Below, piece after piece: positions 13,901 through 21,585 of a stretch of 64,000 nt of DNA. The notes below the pieces were generated by a model, which did no database searches, was not told the origin of the DNA, and worked only from the letters and a program-made list of their open reading frames with translations. The DNA comes from Haliclona indistincta (lineage: Eukaryota; Porifera; Demospongiae; Haplosclerida; Chalinidae), in the NCBI GenBank assembly GCA_964017065.1, contig OZ024783.1, forward strand, positions 3,521,665 through 3,585,664. Direction: 5' to 3'. Every line of letters starts with the position of its first letter. Positions within the stretch are counted from its first letter, which is position 1. The translations under genes were made by a program, and so were the position numbers.

Positions 13901-16900
13901 AAATAATTGTTAATTTATGGTAATTTATGCGCATTTAATATTTAATTTGTGATAAAACCCAAAAGCTACCTCTAGAACAATGCTATCATCTATTTTATAA
14001 CTCTAGGGATGTATACCTTCCTAAAAATCACCATTAACCTTAGTCCCTCAAAATGATACCCTCCGACCCCCCAAGCTCACGGTCTATACAGTAATACGTG
14101 AGCCAGGCGTTGGGTGCCAAAATTAATTCACCAAAATGCAAAATCTGCGTCATTCGCCAAAATTTTACCCTCCAAAATTTCTAGCTATAAATTATGGAAT
14201 CCTTTACGCACTATACTACCAAATATGGTGTTATTGCGGCAGACACCTCTGTAAATGCTTCCCAAACAAACTGAGTAACCACAATACTACCTTACTTGGT
14301 AGTACAGTGTCTAAAGGATTGGCTGTACAGGCCCATTGAGCATTAGACATTGTGTGATGCATCATACATGTAGGGGTTTGTCCAAGGATTAACAACATAC
14401 AATCCAGAAAACTTCTGAGTGTATACACATAATCTCACCTTATTGACAGCATCAGTTGCCGCACCTGCCATTACTAGTAGTTTAGCAACTGTTACATGGC
14501 CTGAATATGCACTTTGATGTAATGGCGTCTGATCAAACTACAATGAAATGAAGAGCACATTGTTAAGGCGTGTCCGCACTGGGAAACCGGGTTGAATCCG
14601 GGTTGGATTAAAACCAGACTTACCCCGGTTGAACTTGGTTAGCGCGCGACCGCACTCGACCCGGATCGATGCAAGTCGGATCCATGCAGCAGTCCAACAT
14701 AGCGTTTATAGCACTAGCACGAGAGCTTCTAAGTCTTTCTCTAGCGCTTGAGTTGAGTGCTCAGGGAATGTCTCTAGCGCGCGTACACGTGGCGGTGCCA
14801 AGATGAACCCAGTTTCAACCCACTTCAACCCACATACGTATGTGGGTTGAACCCGGGTTGGCTGAACCCGGGTTCAACCCGGATTCGCCAAAACCGGGTT
14901 GAGTGCGGACGCGCGCAACCCGGGTTGAACCCGGGTTCGCGCGCCAGTGCGGACATGCCTTTAGTGAGTATGAAATGCATTCATGATTATCATGGTACCA
15001 ACAACACCCGCTTGTCTGTGTGTGCAGCCTTGGTGACTGTTGTGCTCTTATGCAACAGCGGAGACTAACAAGCAAGTGAACTAGGGTTTGACCTCCCGGA
15101 GCAGGACTACTTGCCATCAAAAATCATTATTCTGGTCCACCCATCAGTAAAATGGGCACCTTGTCTTGCACTAGGGAGCATTAACCATGAAAGGAAACTT
15201 CAGTTGCCTACCAGCACTGTCAGTACTCTTGTAAGTTCTTAGCCCAGCTCGTATAGCACATGCTCAGTGCACAAGTGCCCACTTGAAATAGCAGAACACT
15301 TTGCTTTTTTATGAGAGTGTATGTGTGCATGTGTGAGAGTGTGTGCTATACCTGGTCACGGGCATTAACCACTATCCCAGGCTGAGACAGCAGTGTGTTA
15401 ACAACCTTGGAGTGTCCATTCAGCGAACTGATATGTAAAGCAGTCCACTGTAAGTAAAGAAACAATACACACTGACCGATGTATGATAGTTGCCAACTTC
15501 TGAAAAATTTTGCTCGGGACACTCATTAATATTCAAACCACACCTACAAAATTAATTGACCACACCTACAAATTAATCGACCATACCCATTAATTTTAAT
15601 AAACACGCCTATTAATTTGTTTACTCTGTACTAGCTTGAGGTAGTCTGTGGAACACCGCGTGAAGCAGACCGAGTGACACGACTAGCAGAGGCGAGAGCA
15701 GAAGAGGAAGCGCTTATGGCAGAGGAGGAAGCACTTGTTGAGGCCGAGGAATGAGCCAAGTGCTAAAATTCCGGGACAATCTGGGACAATTGTCTTTCCG
15801 GGACACCGTCGGGACAATAGCCATTTTCCCGGGACCGTCCCGGCCAAACCGGGACGGTAGGCAACTATGGATGTATGCAAGAATGAATTATGATAGATAT
15901 TAGCTTGGCAATGTCCCAAGGCTTACAGTTTTCCAGGTATAAACAAATTTTAAATTTTATACAGACAGGCTGATACTAACCCTAGACTCATCTACAGTAT
16001 ACATCTACAATGTCTACATTATTATGATCTACATTGATCATTGATTTACATTGATCTACATTATACATGTAATGCTTTGTACATTTTAGATCTAGCCTAT
16101 AAACAGATAGTCAATACACAGAGTTTCATTCATTATTTCATTCCAGATTACCACCATTGTACATGTGGAATTATGATGTTGTGGTATCACCCTCATGCAT
16201 TACCCCATAGACGTTTTCCAACTTTGTATACTTGGCAGGCAAGAACGTACAGTAGTGATAGGGAGATAGGCTTTTCCCCTACCGCTACGCTGCAAGAAAG
16301 GCAACGCCACCAACAAGGCTGTTTCTATGTAATAAAGCTGTATAATATTCTCTAACGCGGCTGGAGCTGGTGCGCGTCCTGCCACAGAAGCCCACCACAC
16401 GCCCAACCACTCACAATACAGGCTTTCCCACCAACATAGCAGCTTAAGCCCGTATATTCAACAAATTGGAAAAGGTCTATTGTGAGAAACTTTGGAGAAG
16501 GCGAAAACTTAGTAAAGGTGAAAGCTTGATGATTTTGGTATACAGTATGAAAAAAAGCAAAAAAATGATATGCCAGCATTGCCTGTCACATTTTAAGACT
16601 ATCAGGGCTGTACTAACACTGCAAGCACTATGGGTATAGGTTTCAAATAACAGTAACAATTTGAATAATGAGAAAAACGAAGGTGACAGCCCACTGTTGG
16701 TCAGGGTCCACGGATGCATTTCACGAAAGTATGTATTTATAGTGAGAAAAACACGCTATGACGAGGTGACCGCCCACTGTTGGACAGGGAACGGATGAAT
16801 TTCGCGGGAGTATACTGATCTACTGTGAGCTTCACATACTTTCGTGAAATGCATCCGTGGACCCTGACCAACAGTGGGCTGTCACCTTCGTTTTTCTCAT

Positions 16901-17814
16901 TATTCAAATTGTTACTGTTATTTGAAACCTATACCCATAGTGCTTGCAGTGTTAGTACAGCCCTGATAGTCTTAAAATGTGACAGGCACTGCTGGCATAT
17001 CATTTTTTTGCTTTTTTTCATACTGTATACCAAAATCATCAAGCTTTCACCTTTACTAAGTTTTCGCCTTCTCCAAAGTTTCTCACAATAGACCTTTTCC
17101 AATTTGTTGAATATACGGGCTTAAGCTGCTATGTTGGTGGGAAAGCCTGTATTGTGAGTGGTTGGGCGTGTGGTGGAACATTCCATCACGCCTCTGTCGT
17201 GAAACCAAGTATAACCACGAGACATAGAAACTAAGTTTTTCACCCTAGGAGACCATTATTTCACCCCGAATCAGGAGACATTGTGGTACCATTATGACCA
17301 TAATGCCTTTCACAACCAAAGAGATTCATGCTGCTCAGTGGGGCGTATTAGTACTACTATTCATACAGTGGGTGAAGCCAAAGTATCAGATAACAGTTTC
17401 TCATGCTGTTTACCTTCCATAAACCCTTTTCAGGATTGTGATAATTTACATTGGCTCCTTTAGAGAGGAGTTCCTTCACTTCGCTCACATTGCCTGCAGA
17501 ACAAGCTCCAAACAGCTCCTTATTCTATGAGAGGAAGCAATCATAAAAAATTAATAATAATTATAATACTATATCGGACAACTTGTTTTGACTACATCAA
17601 TACTAATCACAACCCGGTGAATAATACGTACAAAATCGTTTGATGATTATAAGGCTTTTGAAAAAGTATTAAACAGCTAGAGCAGGTTGGGGGGTGGGCC
17701 CGCCCGACTAGAGAAGCATCGTACCGTACTATATTTATGATCGTACTATAATAACTACAAACTATAGCACAGAATATAGTTTCTTACTAGTTTATCCTGG
17801 TCCTGGAAGCTCAT
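1..17814 (-). CDS. Gene A: ankyrin-Roc-COR (ROCO-type) GTPase, 3' end outside the window
   Basis: Six exons join in frame: 17814-17788, 17524-17414, 15447-15352, 14537-14439, 5201-5129 and 1935 to beyond base 1. They give about 780 residues: a short leader, roughly three and a half ankyrin repeats (residues about 10-135), then a Roc GTPase domain with Walker A GPSRVGKT (about 164-171), a G3-like motif DIGDQ (291-295) and a THLD G4-like motif, followed by a COR region. ROCO proteins are multidomain GTPases that act as dimeric signalling switches. Phases agree at every junction (0,0,0,0,1). Introns 4 and 5 are large and full of transposons. The last exon is very similar to the gene B exon at 24671-26694, so a second Roc-COR module and Death domains may lie off the left edge. 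Odd point: the G3 glycine is replaced by aspartate. The gene model is mine and has no transcript support. Confidence 0.85.
2006..3036. mobile_element. Probable MITE with about 35-base terminal inverted repeats
   Basis: The left end at 2006-2040 (ending in AAGATGGTGGCT) is an imperfect reverse complement of 3001-3036 (starting AGCCACCATCTT). A related end occurs at 52595-52640. The interior has no transposase-like reading frame. Confidence 0.45.
4136..4590. repeat. Dispersed repeat, left copy of an inverted pair with 12424-12875
   Basis: It includes a palindromic GGCGCATGCGC core and a stretch (around 4490-4590) that reappears reverse complemented at 12424-12530. Part of it recurs a third time near 35537-35590. 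Small reading frames inside it are not conserved. Confidence 0.6.
5129..5201 (-). CDS. Gene A exon 5: last ankyrin segment
   Basis: A 73-base exon encodes an ankyrin-like DGKTPLDMARD stretch followed by a helix ending in NDI. It lies between a TTGTAG acceptor and a GTTAGT donor. It enters in phase 0 from exon 4, whose last residues supply the preceding ankyrin loop, and leaves in phase 1, matching the Roc exon. Confidence 0.85.
6021..6172. mobile_element. Palindromic MITE-like element
   Basis: The arms CGGGCAATAACCGACATTAA (6028-6060 region) and the reverse complement around 6130-6165 surround a GC-rich centre containing CGGGCTGCGCCC. Confidence 0.6.
6961..7090. mobile_element. Palindromic element with CGCTACGCTCG-type core
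   Basis: The left arm (GATACC...CATACGTGATTTATAAACCC) is mirrored by GGGTTTATAAATCCCGTATG...GGTATC on the right. The centre reads ACGACCTCGCTACGCTCGG, the same core as the elements at 8204 and 56488. Confidence 0.65.
7180..7610. mobile_element. Dispersed element with ACCCGTGCGC ends
   Basis: It starts at TTACCCGTGCGCAGTACGCG and ends near GCGCACGGGTA. A second copy occupies about 48914-50048 and is interrupted by a LINE fragment. No protein is recognised. Confidence 0.55.
8204..8620 (+). mobile_element. Composite palindromic element plus a broken first-exon-like segment
   Basis: 8204-8352 is a palindrome (GATCTACGC...GTTTAGAAACC and its mirror) around the CGCTACGCTCG core. 8412-8550 resembles the minus-strand segment 56446-56330: an ATGGCGTTTG start, a short frame and then a GTAAGTCAAGCGCC donor-like end. 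Here the frame is interrupted by an early stop. Confidence 0.55.
9168..9972 (+). pseudogene. THAP-type zinc finger fragment of a transposase, interrupted
   Basis: From the ATG at 9168 the frame encodes a THAP start (two cysteines in SCCAVGC, then a VFPKY...RWIAAVN stretch). A piggyBac-like MITE splits it at TTAA 9280-9283. After the insert, 9741-9949 continues with WVPNQLCSDNFVSG and DYVPSIFSF, as in THAP domains, but one or two bases out of frame. THAP domains bind DNA through a C2CH zinc site; here the usual HF is NF. Confidence 0.65.
9284..9736. mobile_element. piggyBac-like MITE inserted at TTAA
   Basis: Termini CCCTTTAA and TTAAAGGG are flanked on both sides by TTAA (9280-9283 and 9737-9740), as for piggyBac target sites. 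A relative with the same left end starts at 46088. The interior has no transposase frame. Confidence 0.75.
9985..10850. repeat. 21-base minisatellite, about 40 copies
   Basis: The unit is GTAGCTGAAGAAAGTAATGGA. On the plus strand it reads as a seven-residue acidic repeat (VAEESNG) but with stops where GAAGAA became GAATAA. The long minus-strand LLSSATP frame (9893-10948) is a by-product of the repeat. It lies inside the THAP/DDE transposon, between the two protein fragments. Confidence 0.9.
10923..11175 (+). pseudogene. DDE_Tnp_4-like transposase C-terminal fragment
   Basis: The frame reads SDKEITQ...KIKYGDWVMADRGF...LVMSTYTKGK...IARVRIHIECVIGQLRKKF, the usual DDE superfamily endonuclease pattern with the catalytic Asp in ADRGF and the Glu expected near HIECVIG. 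The N-terminal catalytic part is missing, so it is a remnant. Confidence 0.75.
11883..14438. other. Gene A intron 4, 5' part: repeats and AT-rich DNA
   Basis: It holds a hairpin at 12270-12415 (arms around GCACATGCGCAATAGCT), the right copy of the inverted repeat (12424-12875), and AT-rich sequence at 12880-13660. At 13950-14110 it contains sequence resembling, reverse complemented, 7900-8050. No exon was recognised. Confidence 0.5.
12424..12875. repeat. Dispersed repeat, right copy of an inverted pair with 4136-4590
   Basis: It is the reverse complement of 4136-4590, including the CAAAGTGCTGACCACAAGGA stretch and the CCCTCGCGCATGCGCCGAGGG palindrome. Confidence 0.6.
14439..14537 (-). CDS. 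Gene A exon 4: ankyrin repeat
   Basis: A 99-base, phase 0-0 exon encodes 33 residues with the ankyrin signature DQTPLHQSAYSGH and VAKLLVMAGA, between a TTGTAG acceptor and a GTGAGA donor. One exon per repeat with symmetrical phase is typical of expandable ankyrin genes. Confidence 0.9.
14565..14962. mobile_element. Palindromic MITE with CCGGGTTGAACC-rich ends
   Basis: AAGGCGTGTCCGCACTGG at 14565 is mirrored by CCAGTGCGGACATGCCTT at 14944-14961. Both ends carry tandem ACCCGGGTTGAACCCGGGTT motifs. Confidence 0.75.
15352..15447 (-). CDS. Gene A exon 3: ankyrin repeat
   Basis: A 96-base phase 0-0 exon encodes 32 residues starting WTALHISSLNGHSKVV, an ankyrin repeat, between a TTACAG acceptor and a GTATAG donor. 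Confidence 0.9.
15486..15869. mobile_element. hAT-type MITE with 8-base target duplication
   Basis: Short inverted ends (ATAGTTGCC / GGCAACTAT) are flanked by GATGTATG at 15478-15485 and 15870-15877. Eight-base duplications are typical of hAT elements. The interior has GGGACA-rich stretches and no transposase. Confidence 0.7.
16388..17172. repeat. Near-perfect long inverted repeat, arms about 340 bases
   Basis: About 16388-16737 and 16836-17172 are reverse complements with very few differences: the 80-codon frames in the two arms differ at one residue (Gln/His). The centre of about 100 bases contains a weaker related copy of the arm ends. It lies in gene A intron 2. Confidence 0.85.
17414..17524 (-). 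CDS. Gene A exon 2: first ankyrin repeat
   Basis: A 111-base phase 0-0 exon encodes NKELFGACSAGNVSEVKELL and SKGANVNYHNPEKG, the usual first ankyrin repeat, between a CATAG acceptor and an AAG/GTAAAC donor. Confidence 0.88.
17788..17814 (-). CDS. Gene A exon 1: start codon and nine residues
   Basis: The ATG at 17814 encodes MSFQDQDKL and ends in phase 0 at a GTAAGA donor, joining exon 2 in frame. Tiny first coding exons ahead of ankyrin exons are common. The start is chosen because no upstream in-frame ATG with a donor was seen nearby. Confidence 0.7.
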
Positions 17815-18026
17815 GGTCAGCTAGCTTTCTTCCTGCTAGCCGTCTCAGTAGCTCAAAAACTTGGGCGTTGACTCGCGGGCGCGCGAGTTGACCTAGCGTG
17901 ACGTCATTAAAGTCTATGATTAAAGCGCGCGCGGGTAATTTGAACTTCAAAAGTTACTACCACCAAAAGCTCGAGTTTCGACTGCATATCAGTCGCGAAT
18001 ATAAAGTAGCAACTAACATGTTGATT
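17815..18026. promoter_or_regulatory. Probable divergent promoter of genes A and C, with a CRE-like site
   Basis: This region lies between the gene A start codon (minus) and the N gap preceding gene C (plus). It is GC-rich and contains a perfect TGACGTCA palindrome at 17899-17906, the consensus for CREB/ATF factors, 85 bases upstream of the gene A ATG. Regulatory function is inferred from position and motif only. Confidence 0.4.
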
Positions 18027-18049
18027 NNNNNNNNNNNNNNNNNNNNNNN
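18027..18049. other. Assembly gap (23 N)
   Basis: A run of N. The first exons of gene C, including any signal peptide and ectodomain, probably lie in it if its true size is larger. The same length as the gap at 50085 suggests a nominal size. Confidence 0.95.
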
Positions 18050-20119
18050 GAGGAGATGAGTCACCTGTTAGTGAATTCAATTTCACTACAGCTAACACAC
18101 CATTACAAATACCACCATTTCCAGCTCAATGTAAGTAACCACTGTGATTTCTATGTAGATGATGGATTTGTGGTATTACTGCATTTTGCGCTCTAACTAG
18201 CTATAGTTGTGCACATTAATTTTAAAGCAATCACAAACCATAAGTTTTTGCACATAAAAATTTTGTGTGTGCCTTTGAGATGCAATTTTCATGTAATCAC
18301 TGTTATCGAAGCAAAGAAAATTCGTAGCCATAAAAATTTGCTCATCTTAAATTTTGCACATGAAAATTTTGTGGGTGCCTTTCTGATACAATTTTTCATG
18401 CAATCACTATTATCAAAGCGACAAAAATTTGTAGGCAAGAAAAGTTTTGCAAAACTCAAATTTTACACGACAAATTTTTCCATTTACTTGTACAGTTTGT
18501 TTATTTATGTCCTGTGTACAGAGGTCTCTTGTGCATGGACTATAGCATTGTCATTTGACTGAGTGTATCTTATTTCTCTTTCTCAATAGCTACAAGTATC
18601 ATTCTCTCATCAACTACTCCGCCTTCCTCTGTTGTGATAGATGGTGAGTGGGTCAAACACTACCATGATGTGACACTACTCTTGCTCTTTACAGGGACAG
18701 TCATCATTGCTGCTGTGGGTGGTGGGATCTTAGGAGCAGCTGCAATGCTGGGCATCATCACTGTGATCATCATAGTCATCTCTATCAAGAGTACATTACC
18801 TAAGAGTATGCAACCGTCAATATACCCCCTAGGACGGCGTTTGACATTTTCTACGTCACAAGTTTAAACAGCAGAAAACATTAGGGCTGCTATGCTAATG
18901 ATATTCACAACAGCTGTAATGATAATCATCACTCTGTGGTAATGCTATCATCACTGAGGTTGGCTTGGTTGTGTAAACTTGTGACGTAGAAAATGTCAAA
19001 CGCCGTCCTAGGGGGTATATATTGACGGTTGCATACTCTTAGGTAATGAACTCTTGTCTCTATATACTTGTACAAAAGGTTAGGAACTTTCCAGTAATTT
19101 ATCAAAAACACAATGAGAGTATAAATTTGGAGACAGCAAAAATCTTGGTCAAAAGCTTTGAAGATAAATGATAGCCTTATAGCCCTACCAAGGTTTCAGA
19201 CCTTGAAGCCTGAACACCGGTAAAGTATTAAAACTATTTTTTGGTGAAAAATTGGGTTTCCACGTGATTTTATTTAGAGCTGAAATTGCATTCTAGTTCT
19301 CAAGTTTACCTTGAAGTGGTAGTGATGTGGTGTCAGTGGTCCTGTTATATCTTTAGCAAAGCTCCCATCACTACAGATTTCACACAATGCACAATGCTTT
19401 TGTGAACTAAGCTCTTTCTACTATATCTCTGTTTCTGCACTGTACAGCATAATTATTGTGTTACAAGTTAAAGACATCATCATTAATTTTTGTTCATTAT
19501 TATTATGTCTCTTCACAATAGACAGAAGAGACTGCAGACAATCCTACCACCACCTGTACCCAGCAGTAGTACCACAGACAATGCAAATGTATACAGTCGT
19601 GCTGAGTACTGTACAGTGGAGCCAACACCTTATGAGGCACCAGTGGTTACACTAACACGACCAACAATATCACAGCCATTAAACACAAGTGGACCACAAG
19701 CAGTTTACGAGGAACCGCTGAAGAGCTTTGCTGAGTACGAAGTAGCCGTCAGCACAGGGACAGCCGGTCCTCACAACATGTACTCTTCTGTGGATGAAGC
19801 TAAAGAGGAAGCTCATCAATATGCCTCACTACATCCAGCTACCATTGATAGAGAGGAGCATGTGTATACTCCACCACTAGTGAGGACTACCAGTCCAGCT
19901 AGCCCACAGCACCAACACACCTACACCTCACTGGAGCAAGGGAAGAGAGTGACAGAGACTAAGGTAGCAGCAGATCAGAGTAACGATATTGAATCAAGTG
20001 ATAGTGAAGATGAACTAGCTGCTCACACATACTGTACACTAGAGATGAACCACAAGAAACCTCCAAAAGAACACACCTACTTCACATTAGACAAAGACAT
20101 ACTGAACAAATGCAAATGA
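18050..20119 (+). CDS. Gene C: single-pass membrane protein with multi-tyrosine (YxxL/V) tail, 5' part missing
   Basis: Visible exons are 18050-18130 (partial), 18590-18643, 18695 to about 18790 and 19522-20119. Extracellular Ser/Thr/Pro-rich residues lead into a transmembrane segment (TVIIAAVGGGILGAAAMLG then IITVIIIVISIK), then a tail of about 199 residues ending at TGA 20117-20119. The tail has ten Tyr motifs, among them YCTV, YSSV, YASL, YTSL, YCTL and YFTL, three preceded by HT. YxxL/V motifs in membrane proteins recruit SH2 proteins such as SHP phosphatases or Syk-type kinases when phosphorylated. The first two junctions fit in phase 1. The junction from the membrane exon to the tail does not fit in phase with the donor at 18791; the donor region overlaps a MITE end. 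The ectodomain is unknown. Confidence 0.65.
18236..18475 (+). repeat. Two diverged tandem copies of about 120 bases in a gene C intron
   Basis: A stretch with AAAATTTTGTG..GTGCCTTT..ATGCAATTTT recurs at 18245 and 18365 with the same order of sub-motifs. It is AT-rich and has no coding signal. Confidence 0.5.
18786..19057. mobile_element. MITE with about 75-85-base inverted repeats, abutting gene C membrane exon
   Basis: 18786-18868 and 18972-19057 are near-perfect reverse complements (ends CAAGAGTNCATTACC, inner part GACGGCGTTTGACATTTTCT). The left arm begins inside or right at the end of the transmembrane exon. Confidence 0.8.
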
Positions 20120-21310
20120 AACTTCATACAGATCAAAATAATACTCACTATGAGTCCAATTACAATTATCATTAAAATGTATATAGAACGTAATAATTAT
20201 GATGCACGGTCATCTGTTTTAGAAATAGGGGTGGATGCTATTGATAGTAGTGTAGTGTTTGGTTTTCTGCTGAGAAGAGATAAAATTTAGAAATTCACAA
20301 TAATAATACTCTCAGCTCACCAATGCAAGCATGATGATGATGCATCAAAATTAATGATCTTGTTGGCTTATTCCAATTTTGTATGAGACTATGAAACTAC
20401 AATTGTACTATGAGTCCATGAATGTAAACTAGAGACTATTTTCAAGAAAGTAAATCCATAGGAGTGGATGGTGTTAATACTAGCCAAGTGAATTTGAATA
20501 TCGGATAATTCTCAATGCTTTCAGTTGACTTGTTCCTGTAAGAACAAGATTGATGATTTGCACATTCATGTGATATACAGTAGAGGATAATAATAAAGTT
20601 TGTGTTACATAATTATTCATACAGAAGTTGTTCGTGTTTGATGTAGCGATGATCATCGTATGATCAGAGAAAAAAGTGATTTCTCATGTAATAGCACTGT
20701 TAATATTCGTAGCCTTTGCAACTTGATCTAGTATGATAGAAAATACTCTGAGTGTTTGTGGCTGTTTTCTCGACTTATGAGCGACGAATCGACATGCTTC
20801 GAATACTATAGCGATCAACGGCATCTTGCCCACAAACATACAGAGCGATTTTGCGCAATGCATCACAGCAAAATATCAAACAATTGCTACATATTTACGT
20901 TTGCTGGCATGATGTCGCTGACCACTGAAGTGCATCGATCTGTAGTTTGAAAGTCGAGCATGGAAAACAGGCACAAATCCTCAGTGCAGTATACTGCCAT
21001 ACTCTTATAGAGACATCAAGCTGCAAAAGCAATGAATATTAACAACGCGACTGCCACTTTAACTTGAAGAAGGACGCTTTGCTTATTAACTGAACCAAGA
21101 GTACACTTGGCTGAACTGCTCACTTTATCCATGCACGAAGATAGTAGCACAACTGCAAGAGATGCTGCTCAAAGCGCATCATGTTGCACTCAACGAACAC
21201 TTTTTGTATGATTCTGGTACTATGATTTTATTACGAATCATACCAAACCCATTGTAGTACAAATACGACATGGAAACTTATTATTTTGTCTTCTGCTATG
21301 CAACTCACCA
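20120..21310. other. Gene C 3' flank and intergenic DNA
   Basis: A polyadenylation signal AATAAA is at 20592-20597. The rest is AT-rich with no supported gene. Genes C (plus) and B (minus) converge here. Confidence 0.5.
20592..20597 (+). terminator. Possible polyadenylation signal for gene C
   Basis: Canonical AATAAA about 470 bases after the gene C stop, followed by GT-rich sequence (TTTGTGTT). Position and motif only. Confidence 0.35.
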
Positions 21311-21585
21311 TTAGTTGATCATGATCTTGTCAGCCAACTCCTTTTCTCCGATTCTGTTTAGTGCATCTTTCAACACACTCCATGATGGAATTCCTTCCAG
21401 TGAGACTATGTCTTTTTGTTGTAACCAGGCCAAAAGCATCTCCATGATACAATCATTTATTGTGCCGTGCTGTTCACGATCTATCCTTTTCAAAGTAGGG
21501 TAGAGAAGCCCTAGTTGTAGTCCAAGTCTCTTCCACTCATCGAGATTATGAACCACAGGAAACACATGCTTGAGGTCCTCAACAG
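21311..21585 (-). CDS. Gene B last exon: Death domain 2
   Basis: It encodes DEWKRLGLQLGLLYPTLKRI, MEMLLAWLQQKD, PSWSVLKDALNRIGEKELAD and stops at TAA 21311-21313. The total length closes the frame exactly. Confidence 0.88.

Noticed and set aside
16477..17091. Two nearly identical 80-codon frames on opposite strands
   Set aside because: They are the two arms of the long inverted repeat; hydrophobic but no domain, and no start context or splice evidence.
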